Positions 1 through 5,540 of a stretch of DNA of 5,990 nt are shown here, one piece after another. Both the position numbers and the translations under genes were made by a program. The notes below the pieces were generated by a model, which searched no databases, was not told the DNA's origin, and saw only the letters and a program-made list of their open reading frames with translations. Within the stretch, counting starts at the first letter, position 1. Every line of letters begins with the position of its first letter. Source of the stretch: Candidatus Aminicenantota bacterium. GTDB taxonomy: Bacteria; Acidobacteriota; Aminicenantia; Aminicenantales; Aminicenantaceae. The stretch spans positions 1 to 5,990 of the forward strand of contig DAOWCB010000096.1 in assembly GCA_030633795.1 (NCBI GenBank), given 5' to 3'.

Positions 1-520
1 AATCGGCAACCTCGAGTTTTTCCTCAGGTGGCATCTGGCTGTTGATTTTTTCTAAAGCTTTCTTCCTATCTATGGCGTCTCGTTCCATCAGTCTTTTGAG
101 TTGTATCTCTTTATCACAGTGAACAACAATGATTTTATCAAAGAATTTTGCGTATCCGGCTTCTATGGTTAATGCGGCCACAGATACAAAGATTTTGTAA
201 CGCCCTTCTCGATCAATCTTTTCGACGAGGTCTCTTTTTTTTGCCATCACCATAGGATGAAGAAGATCGTTGAGAAATTTCCGCTCTTGCCTGTCGGTGA
301 ACACGATTGCTCCCAGAGCACCCCGATTTATGGTTTTGTCCGGATTAAGAATTTTTTTCCCATAATGTGAAACGATGGCCTTCCAGGCTGGCATGTTTGG
401 GGCTTGGAGTTCGTGAGCCAGAGTGTCTGACTCATGAATATAGCAACTCAATTGTCCCCATACTTGGGCAACAATTGATTTGCCTGTGGCAATTCCCCCA
501 GTTAAGGCAACAACAAGCAT
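1..520 (-). CDS. coaE: Dephospho-CoA kinase, partial (3' end beyond window edge)
   Basis: Catalyses the last step of coenzyme A synthesis, ATP-dependent phosphorylation of the 3'-hydroxyl of dephospho-CoA, in the cytosol. I translated 173 codons from ATG 520-518 to the left edge. The P-loop TGGIATGKS is at residues 7-15, the catalytic-type Asp at D32 (SDTLAHEL), the INR motif at 64-66, HPMV at 88-91, and the lid-like RLMERD at 143-148 followed by the family's Q-x-P...K...AD stretch at 162-173. CoaE is normally about 200 residues, so roughly 25-30 C-terminal residues lie outside. The usual PLLFE-G segment reads AALTIEAG (115-122), a mild deviation. It starts 24 bases after the upstream PilZ stop, in the same frame, and I see no good Shine-Dalgarno, so translational coupling is possible. 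It is probably the third gene of a LuxR-PilZ-coaE operon. Confidence 0.93.
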   Translation of the reverse strand, partial: MLVVALTGGIATGKSIVAQVWGQLSCYIHESDTLAHELQAPNMPAWKAIVSHYGKKILNPDKTINRGALGAIVFTDRQERKFLNDLLHPMVMAKKRDLVEKIDREGRYKIFVSVAALTIEAGYAKFFDKIIVVHCDKEIQLKRLMERDAIDRKKALEKINSQMPPEEKLEVAD

Positions 521-544
521 GTTAAGAATGATTGGCTGAGGTTT

Positions 545-967
545 TTACTGTTCGACTTCTTTTTCGCCTTTTGTGATAAATTTGTACTTTTTGCTGAATC
601 GGAGGGCTACGCCCTGTTTTTTTCCTTTTTTATCTGGTTTTTCAAGACGGACTGCAAGTCCTCCCAACTGGAGTTTAACTTTTTTGTCCGGGCTTAATTC
701 ACTTGGAACCTCGATAACGAGATTCAATTTTGATCCGACTGTTACGTCTGCATCGAGGCAGAAGTAAGCCCCTGTCGAGCTTATGTTTTCCAAGGAGGTT
801 TTTTCCTGATATTTTTTTTCTCCGCTGACTTTTCCTTCAACGATGACAGGGAGGGGAAGATCAAAGCGCCACTCCCGACGGCGGTCAATGGCAATATCGG
901 AAGGATGCTTGACTTTTTTTTGTACGCTTTTTTTGGCCTTTGGTTTTGAAGATGATGTTTTTGTCAT
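545..967 (-). CDS. PilZ-domain protein with intact c-di-GMP binding motifs
   Basis: A 140-residue soluble single-domain protein. A Lys/Ser-rich tail (residues 1-23) precedes a PilZ domain. The two signature motifs are complete: RxxxR at R30-R34 (RREWR) and NxSxxG at N61-G66 (NISSTG). A GVALRF strand is at 119-124. In the PilZ family these residues wrap around cyclic di-GMP, so this is likely a c-di-GMP receptor; its partner or output is not visible from sequence. The start is ATG 967-965 with GAGG at 973-976, 5 bases upstream. It begins 14 bases after the stop of the LuxR-type regulator and ends 24 bases before coaE, so it is probably the middle gene of that operon. It is a paralog of the two PilZ-like proteins at 1825-2238 and 2336-2707, sharing the LP-V-G...E-T...IS...F layout and a C-terminal KYKF-like ending, but it is the only one of the three with all ligand residues. 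Confidence 0.85.
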   Translation of the reverse strand: MTKTSSSKPKAKKSVQKKVKHPSDIAIDRRREWRFDLPLPVIVEGKVSGEKKYQEKTSLENISSTGAYFCLDADVTVGSKLNLVIEVPSELSPDKKVKLQLGGLAVRLEKPDKKGKKQGVALRFSKKYKFITKGEKEVEQ

Positions 968-981
968 ATTTACCTCATGGG

Positions 982-1671
982 TTAAAACAGAGCGGAGTTA
1001 ATAGCATACAGTGCGAGCTGAAGTCTGCTGTGAGTGTCAAGTTTGGCATATATGCTTTTGATGTGAGATCGAACGGTATTTTTGCTGATGAACATGGCTT
1101 CCGCGATTTCGTCATTGCTTTTTCCTTGACCAATCAGCCTGAGGACTTGAAATTCTGTGGGAGTGAGTTGATCGAGAGTTTTTTCTTTGAGGTCTCTACC
1201 GACAACGGATATGATGCGGTCCATAATGCTGCTCATTTTGTCACGAGGCAGCCAAATTTCCCCTTTGTGGATGATCCGGATGGAATCCGATAGTTGATTC
1301 GAAGGATCGTTCAAGTCGAAATATCCTCTCACGCCTGTGTTCATCAAGCTCACGATTTCTTCCTGGGAAGGGATGTTGCCTAAAAGCATCAATTGAGATG
1401 ATGGCTGCTCTTTCAATAGCTCTCTTATCGCTTTGCAGATCTCGCGAATGTTGGGCAAGGGCTCGGATTTGGCAAAAAGAGTGACATCTGGTTTTAATGC
1501 TTTGATGGATTCGAGAAAAGATTCAATCGTGCTCTTTTCGATGTTTATCACTTCGATATCTGGTGATGATTCTATCGCTTTTAAAATTCCAGAAAGGATA
1601 AGGTCTGAAGGGCAATAGATGAGAACCTTTATCTTTTTTTCGGCTGCTGCCGCAGTTTTCTTTTTATTCAT
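982..1671 (-). CDS. LuxR/NarL-type regulator with atypical receiver domain
   Basis: A 229-residue cytosolic DNA-binding regulator. After a Lys/Ala-rich start (1-14), residues 15-140 look like a CheY-type receiver: KVLIYCPSD, then KPDVTLFAKS, then GVRGYFDL...GEIWLP. Residues 167-229 form a LuxR-type helix-turn-helix (LTPTEFQVLRLIGQGKSNDEIA, then FISKNTVRSHIKSIYAKL), fully conserved. By alignment by eye to NarL/FixJ proteins the phosphoacceptor Asp is A67, the acidic pair is C20-P21, and the conserved Lys is L120. Phosphorelay control is therefore unlikely, and activity may depend on expression level, a ligand or a protein partner. ATG 1671-1669 has AGGA at 1677-1680, 5 bases upstream. A good promoter lies at 1734-1762. 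It is first in a probable operon with a c-di-GMP-type PilZ protein and coaE. Its target genes cannot be read from sequence. Confidence 0.88.
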   Translation of the reverse strand: MNKKKTAAAAEKKIKVLIYCPSDLILSGILKAIESSPDIEVINIEKSTIESFLESIKALKPDVTLFAKSEPLPNIREICKAIRELLKEQPSSQLMLLGNIPSQEEIVSLMNTGVRGYFDLNDPSNQLSDSIRIIHKGEIWLPRDKMSSIMDRIISVVGRDLKEKTLDQLTPTEFQVLRLIGQGKSNDEIAEAMFISKNTVRSHIKSIYAKLDTHSRLQLALYAINSALF

Positions 1672-1733
1672 TGCTGTCCTACTGAAATTTTCCCTTTTCT
1701 GTTAAATTTCTCATTTATATTTGGCGCAACGGT

Positions 1734-1762
1734 ATGTTAATAAAACAGAAATTTATTGTCAA
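1734..1762 (-). promoter_or_regulatory. Sigma70-type promoter for the LuxR-PilZ-coaE operon
   Basis: Read on the minus strand, TTGACA (1762-1757) is followed by exactly 17 bases and then TAACAT (1739-1734), a perfect -35 and a 4/6 -10. The predicted transcript start near 1727 would give a leader of about 55 bases before the regulator ATG at 1671. No other candidate of this quality is seen in the 153-base gap upstream of the gene. Confidence 0.65.
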
Positions 1763-1790
1763 GGGGAGACTTGAAGGAGGGTGATGAAAT

Positions 1791-1828
1791 CTAACCCCCC
1801 TTTTAACTTGGATAATTTGGGGGATTAG
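1791..1828 (-). other. Inverted repeat over the stop codon of the middle PilZ-like gene
   Basis: CTAACCCCCC (1791-1800) and GGGGGATTAG (1819-1828) are complementary at 9 of 10 positions across an 18-base loop. The right arm contains the stop codon (1825-1827) of the PilZ-like gene. It could form an RNA hairpin at the end of that transcript, separating it from the regulator operon. It is not followed by a U-run on the minus strand, so it does not meet the pattern of a classical intrinsic terminator. It could act through Rho, as a 3' stabiliser, or be incidental. Confidence 0.4.
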
Positions 1829-2238
1829 TCGGTGGACCGTATTTTATAAGTTCTGTCCAACTGAACAGAAATGAGTTGGCTGTTTTTTTTGTTCGAGTTA
1901 GCCTGTACTAATTTGACTGTTCCAGAAATCACCAAGTTGAGTCGATTTTCAAGAATGATTGTTTTGGGGATTTGAAGACTTACACAAAGAGGGGTTCCGA
2001 TCAAGACTTTGGAGTTGAGCCAAAAAAGAACATTTTGTGCGCTGATCGACAGAACTTTGGTATTCTCTTCGAATTCCTTGCCTTTTACATCACTGCCGGA
2101 CACCAAAGCAGGAAGAGAGAGCTCAAAAGATCGCTCTCTCCTCGAGACTTTGGCAGCGCCTTGGATGGAGGGTTTATGTGATAGTCTTTCTGTTCTCATT
2201 CTCGTTTGGATTGTGGCAGATGTTTCAAGCATGTTCAA
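1825..2238 (-). CDS. PilZ-like protein with degenerate c-di-GMP motifs (middle paralog)
   Basis: A 137-residue soluble protein. Residues 1-31 are a basic, probably flexible N-terminus; the rest is a PilZ-like beta domain (FELSLPALVSG, then GKEFEENT, then SISAQNVLFWL). Aligned with the canonical paralog at 545-967, RxxxR becomes R33-R-E-R-S37 with the second Arg lost, and NxSxxG becomes S64-I-S-A-Q-N69 with Asn and Gly both lost. c-di-GMP binding by the usual mode is therefore doubtful. A structural or partner-binding role is an inference. The start is uncertain: TTG 2238-2236 lies 6 bases from GGAG (2245-2248), while ATG 2232-2230 is two codons further in at 12 bases. It lies 97 bases downstream of the third paralog's stop, and its ribosome-binding region is inside the 32-bp repeated element. 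Its own promoter was not recognised. Confidence 0.72.
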   Translation of the reverse strand: MNMLETSATIQTRMRTERLSHKPSIQGAAKVSRRERSFELSLPALVSGSDVKGKEFEENTKVLSISAQNVLFWLNSKVLIGTPLCVSLQIPKTIILENRLNLVISGTVKLVQANSNKKNSQLISVQLDRTYKIRSTD

Positions 2239-2266
2239 TCACTTCTCCAGATGAATTACGGGGTGA
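2235..2266 (-). repeat. 32-bp repeated element, copy A (over a start region)
   Basis: On the minus strand this begins TCACCCCGTAA and ends TGATTGA. It matches copy B at 2765-2796 at 24 of 32 positions without gaps, by manual count. Copy A contains the GGAG ribosome-binding site and reaches into the TTG start of the middle PilZ-like gene. AATCAC and GTGATT (plus positions 2263-2268 and 2237-2242) could pair and put GGAG in the loop. An A-rich tract (T-run on plus, 2267-2280) lies just upstream. Possible regulator site or translational control element; function unknown. Confidence 0.45.
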
Positions 2267-2335
2267 TTTTTTTTTGTTTTTTATCATCGAAAGAGGTTAA
2301 GCCCGTGACTAGCTGCATACTCTGTTTTGAGCTTT

Positions 2336-2707
2336 TCAAGAATACTGCCCCTCTTCGTCTTTGATGATGTATTTACTCTCGAATTTTAAAGAGACCCTGT
2401 GCTTTGGATTCTCATTTTTTGCTGCTTCGACAAAGACAATCTTTCCTTTGATAATGAGCTTCAGGTTTTTATCGTCAGAAAGCTTAGGCGGGAGATCTAT
2501 GATGAGCTTCAATTCGCTGCCTTCAGCTACAGAATTCGCCATCCAGAAGGACGATCCATTATGACTTATGTAGGTAAGCACCGTTTTTTCGTCGAAATCC
2601 TTTCCTTGGGTATCTTTTCCATGAATCTGGGAATTTAGCGGGATACTGAATCCGTACTCTCCGTATCCAAGTTGGCGGATGTCAAATGCTGGAGATTTTT
2701 TTAGCAT
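2336..2707 (-). CDS. PilZ-like protein lacking both Arg ligands (third paralog)
   Basis: A 123-residue soluble protein made almost entirely of a PilZ-like domain, without the long basic tail of its relatives. The shared scaffold is visible: FSIPLNSQIHG at 20-30, GKDFDEKT at 35-42, ISHNGSSFWM at 47-56, a LKLIIDLPPKLSDDK segment at 66-80, and an SKYII ending. At the RxxxR position it has Y15 and G19, so both Arg are gone. In NxSxxG the Asn is Y46 while S48 and G51 remain. The usual c-di-GMP site is therefore absent. Start ATG 2707-2705 has AAGGA at 2715-2719, 7 bases upstream. It is divergent from proS across a 212-base region rich in dyads, and precedes the middle paralog by 97 bases. No function beyond PilZ-like regulatory or scaffold protein can be supported. 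Confidence 0.72.
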   Translation of the reverse strand: MLKKSPAFDIRQLGYGEYGFSIPLNSQIHGKDTQGKDFDEKTVLTYISHNGSSFWMANSVAEGSELKLIIDLPPKLSDDKNLKLIIKGKIVFVEAAKNENPKHRVSLKFESKYIIKDEEGQYS

Positions 2708-2729
2708 GCTTATTTCCTTTTCTTTAGCT

Positions 2730-2748
2730 TGGCAATGTTAAATTGCCA
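2730..2748. promoter_or_regulatory. Perfect 7-bp dyad upstream of the third PilZ-like gene
   Basis: TGGCAAT (2730-2736), a 5-base spacer GTTAA, and ATTGCCA (2742-2748) form a perfect inverted repeat. It sits about 22 bases upstream of the PilZ-like ATG and 16 bases from repeat copy B. Size and symmetry fit a dimeric repressor or activator operator, but no regulator can be named from sequence. Confidence 0.35.
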
Positions 2749-2764
2749 CAATTTATTTGGGCGG

Positions 2765-2796
2765 TCAATCACCCCCTTGGGTGATTTACGGGGTGA
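2765..2796 (-). repeat. 32-bp repeated element, copy B (PilZ/proS divergent region)
   Basis: Second copy of the element at 2235-2266, here 57 bases upstream of the third PilZ-like gene. It contains a perfect 8-bp hairpin with a 4-base loop: AATCACCC (2767-2774), CCTT, GGGTGATT (2779-2786). An overlapping alternative pairing, TCACCCC (2769-2775) with GGGGTGA (2790-2796), excludes the first. A further TCACCCC occurs at 2825-2831. The copies sit at different distances from their genes, which fits a shared binding site or mobile motif better than simple gene duplication. Confidence 0.45.
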
Positions 2797-2836
2797 ATTT
2801 GGCCACATTTTTCTCCTCATCATCTCACCCCTAGTT

Positions 2837-2851
2837 TTGAAACGTTTTCAA
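2837..2851. promoter_or_regulatory. LacI/cre-like dyad upstream of the proS promoter
   Basis: TTGAAA-CGT-TTTCAA is a perfect 6-bp inverted repeat with a 3-base centre, ending 10 bases before the -35 box of proS. Its CG centre with flanking A/T resembles LacI-family operators and is one base shorter than the cre pattern TGNNARCGYTNNCA. Its placement suits an operator, but no cognate regulator is encoded in the window. Confidence 0.3.
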
Positions 2852-2861
2852 GGTGTTCAAA

Positions 2862-2890
2862 TTGACAAAAAAACCATCTGCGGATAGAAT
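2862..2890 (+). promoter_or_regulatory. Sigma70-type promoter for proS-pcm-DUF192
   Basis: TTGACA (2862-2867), 17 bases, then TAGAAT (2885-2890): a consensus -35, ideal spacing and a 5/6 -10. A start near 2897 would give a leader of about 23 bases ending in the GGAG ribosome-binding site of proS. No leader structure such as a T-box is present. Confidence 0.75.
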
Positions 2891-2919
2891 GGCAAAAGAT
2901 TTTGTCAGTGGAGTGAAAA

Positions 2920-4365
2920 GTGAATAAAGAGGAACGATTTGTCACAGCAATAACCCCAAAAAGTGAAGATTTTTCACGATGGTACACGGAGATAATCCGG
3001 AGAGCCGAATTGGCCGACTATGCACCGATGAAGGGGATGATGGTTATTAGGCCTTACGGATATGCAATATGGGAAAACATACAACGGTTTCTCGACAATC
3101 GGATTAAAGAGACCGGGCATACGAATGCTTATTTTCCTCTATTTATCCCTGAGACACTCCTCCAGAAAGAAACGGAACATTTGGAGGGATTTTCTCCTGA
3201 GGTTGCTTGGGTGACCCATGGAGGAGAAGAGGAACTGGAGGAAAGGTTGGCGGTGCGTCCGACTTCTGAAGCCATTATCGGCAATATGTATTCTAAGTGG
3301 ATCAAATCATGGAGAGATTTGCCTGTATTGATAAATCAATGGGCGAATATCGTCCGATGGGAAAAAGTCACCAGACCTTTTTTAAGAACGACAGAGTTTC
3401 TTTGGCAAGAGGGACATACAGCTCATGAGACTTTTGAGGAGGCGGAAAAGGAAACACTCATGATCCTCGATCTTTACAAAGAGTTTGTCGAAACTGAGCT
3501 GGCCATTCCGGTGGTTTCAGGCAGGAAAACAGCAAGAGAACGGTTTGCCGGTGCACTTGAGACATATGCCATCGAAGCCTTGATGTCGGATGGAAAGGCT
3601 CTCCAAATGGGGACGTCTCACAACCTTGGCCAGCATTTCTCCAAAGTTTTCAACATCCGGTTCGAGGACAGGGACCAAAAGCTCCAGTATGTATGGCAAA
3701 CATCCTGGGGAGTGTCCACCCGATTGGTGGGATCGGTCATTATGTCTCACGGAGATGATTCTGGTCTGAAGATTCCTCCTAGGATTGCACCGGACCAGAT
3801 CGTGATCATCCCGATTTCTCTTGGCAACTGGAAACAAGAAGTCCTTCCGAAAGCACAGGAATTAGAACAGGAACTGAAGAAGGAAGGGTGGAGGGTTAAG
3901 CTGGATGCCAGGGAGGAGTTTACGCCCGGATGGAAATTTTCGGAGTACGAATTGAGAGGGATTCCCCTCAGGATTGAAATCGGACCTAGGGATATTAAAA
4001 ATAACCAGGCGATTGTTGTCAGGAGAGATACGATGGCTAAGGAGTCTGTAAGCCTAGATTCCTTGAAAATAAAAATTCCTCAGATTTTATCCGATATCCA
4101 GAATTCTATGTTGGCAGAAGCCCGGAAATTCCAAGCAGAAAACACCCACGAGGTTGACAACTATCAAGATTTTAAGTCTGTCCTGGAATCGAAAAGAGGA
4201 TTTTTAAAAACCTTTTGGTGTGGGAACCAGGACTGTGAAGACAAGATAAAGGAAGAGACGATGGCTACGATCCGCGTGGTTCCCCTTGAACAGAAAGAAA
4301 AGGGCAAATGTGTCCTTTGCCAAGCTGATGCAGGCCAATGGGTCTTATTTGCCAGAGCTTACTGA
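2920..4365 (+). CDS. proS: Prolyl-tRNA synthetase, type 3 (archaeal/eukaryotic-like)
   Basis: Charges tRNA-Pro with proline in two ATP-dependent steps in the cytosol. At 481 residues it has the compact type 3 architecture without the editing domain inserted in type 1 enzymes. The class II catalytic core spans about 15-290: GYAIWENIQRFLD (47-59), VRPTSE (112-117), motif 2 around RPFLRTTEFLWQEGHTAHE (152-170), and motif 3 around SVIMSHGDDSGLKIPPRIAP (272-291). An anticodon-binding domain follows (about 292-395), then the C-terminal zinc-type domain with C434, C439, C464 and C467, and the terminal Tyr typical of this type. Start GTG 2920 is set by GGAG at 2910-2913, 6 bases upstream, and by the usual length. 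It is first in a likely operon with pcm and a DUF192 gene, behind a strong promoter. Identification is very secure. Confidence 0.97.
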   Translation: MNKEERFVTAITPKSEDFSRWYTEIIRRAELADYAPMKGMMVIRPYGYAIWENIQRFLDNRIKETGHTNAYFPLFIPETLLQKETEHLEGFSPEVAWVTHGGEEELEERLAVRPTSEAIIGNMYSKWIKSWRDLPVLINQWANIVRWEKVTRPFLRTTEFLWQEGHTAHETFEEAEKETLMILDLYKEFVETELAIPVVSGRKTARERFAGALETYAIEALMSDGKALQMGTSHNLGQHFSKVFNIRFEDRDQKLQYVWQTSWGVSTRLVGSVIMSHGDDSGLKIPPRIAPDQIVIIPISLGNWKQEVLPKAQELEQELKKEGWRVKLDAREEFTPGWKFSEYELRGIPLRIEIGPRDIKNNQAIVVRRDTMAKESVSLDSLKIKIPQILSDIQNSMLAEARKFQAENTHEVDNYQDFKSVLESKRGFLKTFWCGNQDCEDKIKEETMATIRVVPLEQKEKGKCVLCQADAGQWVLFARAY

Positions 4366-4388
4366 GCTTTGCATTTTGCGAGCCTACA

Positions 4389-5021
4389 TTGAAGAAAAAT
4401 TTCGAGAAAGAAAGAGAACGGATGATCAGTTCCCAGCTTGTTGCTCGTGGAATAAAAGATGTGAAAGTCCTGGGTGCGATGAAAAAAATCCATCGTCATG
4501 TGTTTGTTCCTGAAAATATGCTCTCTCATGCATACAGCGATGAGCCACTCCCAATAGGGGAGGGCCAGACGATTTCCCAACCATACATCGTGGCCTACAT
4601 GACGGAAGTTCTTGCATTACTGGGGGAAGATCGTGTTCTTGAGATCGGGACAGGTTCCGGATACCAAACAGCTATCCTTGCCGAAATAGCAAAACAAGTT
4701 TTCACAGTGGAGTTGGTTGGGGCTCTGTCGCATCGGGCTCAGGAAACTTTAAAAAAATTAAAATACACGAATATCATTTACAAAATCGGAGACGGGACCT
4801 TTGGCTGGGACAAGAGAGCTCCTTTCGATGCAATTATGGTTACGGCTGCACCGGATAAGATCCCGCATTCTCTCGAGGAACAATTGAAAATTGGTGGAAG
4901 AATGATCATTCCCGTTGGCTCGGCCTTTCAAGAGTTGGTTCTTGTTACGCGAGGAAAGAAAAAATTCAAAAGGAAAAAATTGTTGCCGGTGCGTTTTGTT
5001 CCCCTGGTAACAACTCATTGA
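4389..5021 (+). CDS. pcm: Protein-L-isoaspartate O-methyltransferase
   Basis: Methylates L-isoaspartyl residues in damaged proteins using S-adenosylmethionine, starting their repair in the cytosol. With the start used here it has 210 residues, close to the family's size. It shows RGIKDVKVLGAM near the N-terminus, the family motif GEGQTISQP (57-65) with its active-site Ser, the SAM-binding EIGTGSG (85-91), GDGTFGW (134-140), DAIMVTAAP (147-155) and the C-terminal VRFVPLV. The start is uncertain. TTG 4389 gives the usual short helix before ERMISSQL. ATG 4338 would overlap proS by 28 bases and add a hydrophobic, Cys-containing stretch not expected in this family. ATG 4422 would remove the first helix, though it has a purine-rich leader. 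None has a strong Shine-Dalgarno. With the TTG start it begins 23 bases after proS, and it overlaps the 4-base start/stop region of the next gene's longer reading. Confidence 0.93.
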   Translation: MKKNFEKERERMISSQLVARGIKDVKVLGAMKKIHRHVFVPENMLSHAYSDEPLPIGEGQTISQPYIVAYMTEVLALLGEDRVLEIGTGSGYQTAILAEIAKQVFTVELVGALSHRAQETLKKLKYTNIIYKIGDGTFGWDKRAPFDAIMVTAAPDKIPHSLEEQLKIGGRMIIPVGSAFQELVLVTRGKKKFKRKKLLPVRFVPLVTTH

Positions 5022-5028
5022 GTGATAT

Positions 5029-5032
5029 AGGA
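5029..5032 (+). promoter_or_regulatory. Ribosome-binding site deciding the DUF192 gene start
   Basis: AGGA lies 9 bases before TTG 5042. The alternative TTG at 5018 overlaps the pcm stop as TTGA but has no purine-rich sequence upstream, so this site favours 5042. Confidence 0.45.
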
Positions 5033-5041
5033 AAAATATTC

Positions 5042-5497
5042 TTGGTTCGAAAAATTTTAGCGATATCGGCTCTTTTTTTGGTGCTGTCTTCTTTCCTGAG
5101 TGCCCAATCGACATCCAAGAAGTTTGTCAAAATCTATTTCCCCGATGGCGATTCCGTTACGGCTGAACTTGCCGTTACTACGGAAGAAAGAGCGCGAGGC
5201 CTTATGTACCGTAAAAGGATGGGATTCGACCAGGGAATGCTCTTTATTTTTGGCAAAGAAGGCTTATATTCGTTCTGGATGAAAAATATGGTGATCCCTC
5301 TCGATTTCATCTGGTTGGATGAGGAAAAAAGAATCGTTCACATCGAACAGAATGTCCCGCCATGCAAACAGGAACCCTGTCCTAATTATACATCGAAAGT
5401 TCCTGCCATGTTTTTTTTGGAGCTAAAAGCTGGCAGTGTTGGGAGAAGGAAGCTGAAGGTACTTGACCGTCTCGACTTCATCCTCCTTAACCTGTAA
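5042..5497 (+). CDS. Secreted DUF192 (COG1430-type) protein
   Basis: A 151-residue exported protein. Residues 1-21 are a signal peptide: basic VRK, a hydrophobic run, then SFLSA with likely cleavage before Q22. No lipobox Cys is present. The mature part is a full DUF192 domain: AELAVTTEERARGLMYR (41-57), GMLFIF (65-70), FWMKNMVIPLDFIWLD (78-93), a PPC...PC pair (C108, C113) and FFLELKAG (124-131), which are the family's hallmark segments. Its biochemical role is unknown; the family is small, beta-rich and usually extracytoplasmic. Start TTG 5042 is preferred because of AGGA at 5029-5032 and because it gives a textbook signal peptide. TTG 5018 would add eight residues and overlap the pcm stop by 4 bases. 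It is last in the proS-pcm operon, and faces lpxB with 17 bases between stops. Confidence 0.87.
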   Translation: MVRKILAISALFLVLSSFLSAQSTSKKFVKIYFPDGDSVTAELAVTTEERARGLMYRKRMGFDQGMLFIFGKEGLYSFWMKNMVIPLDFIWLDEEKRIVHIEQNVPPCKQEPCPNYTSKVPAMFFLELKAGSVGRRKLKVLDRLDFILLNL

Positions 5498-5514
5498 TTA
5501 TTAACCTGAGTTAT

Positions 5515-5540
5515 TTATAAACATGATTTTATAATTTTTT
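5515..5540 (+). terminator. Weak AT-only hairpin with T-run after the proS operon
   Basis: TTATAAA (5515-5521), loop CATGAT, TTTATAA (5528-5534), then six T (5535-5540). The layout is that of an intrinsic terminator for plus-strand transcripts 18 bases after the DUF192 stop, inside the 3' end of lpxB. The stem has no G or C, so it would be unstable; the call is tentative. Confidence 0.3.

Noticed and set aside
518..547. Possible stop-codon readthrough making a PilZ-CoaE fusion
   Set aside because: The frames match (TAA then eight codons to ATG), but this happens by chance in one of three cases and there is no recoding signal; coaE has a normal N-terminus at its ATG.
940..1293. Plus-strand open frame of 117 codons
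   Set aside because: It lies antisense over the LuxR-type gene, whose minus-strand product shows a full HTH domain; the plus product resembles nothing and has no ribosome-binding site of note.
1972..2254. Two plus-strand frames opposite the middle PilZ-like gene
   Set aside because: Both are antisense to a gene with clear paralogs on the minus strand, and they overlap each other in different frames.
2235..2796. CRISPR array or mobile-element terminal repeats
   Set aside because: Only two diverged copies 498 bases apart, with a gene between them that is not a transposase, and no target duplication or spacer pattern seen.
2897..2919. T-box or other leader riboswitch before proS
   Set aside because: The predicted leader is about 23 bases, too short for a T-box or other riboswitch.
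4359..5114. Minus-strand frames opposite pcm and the DUF192 gene
   Set aside because: The plus-strand products carry complete family motifs; the minus frames are shadows.
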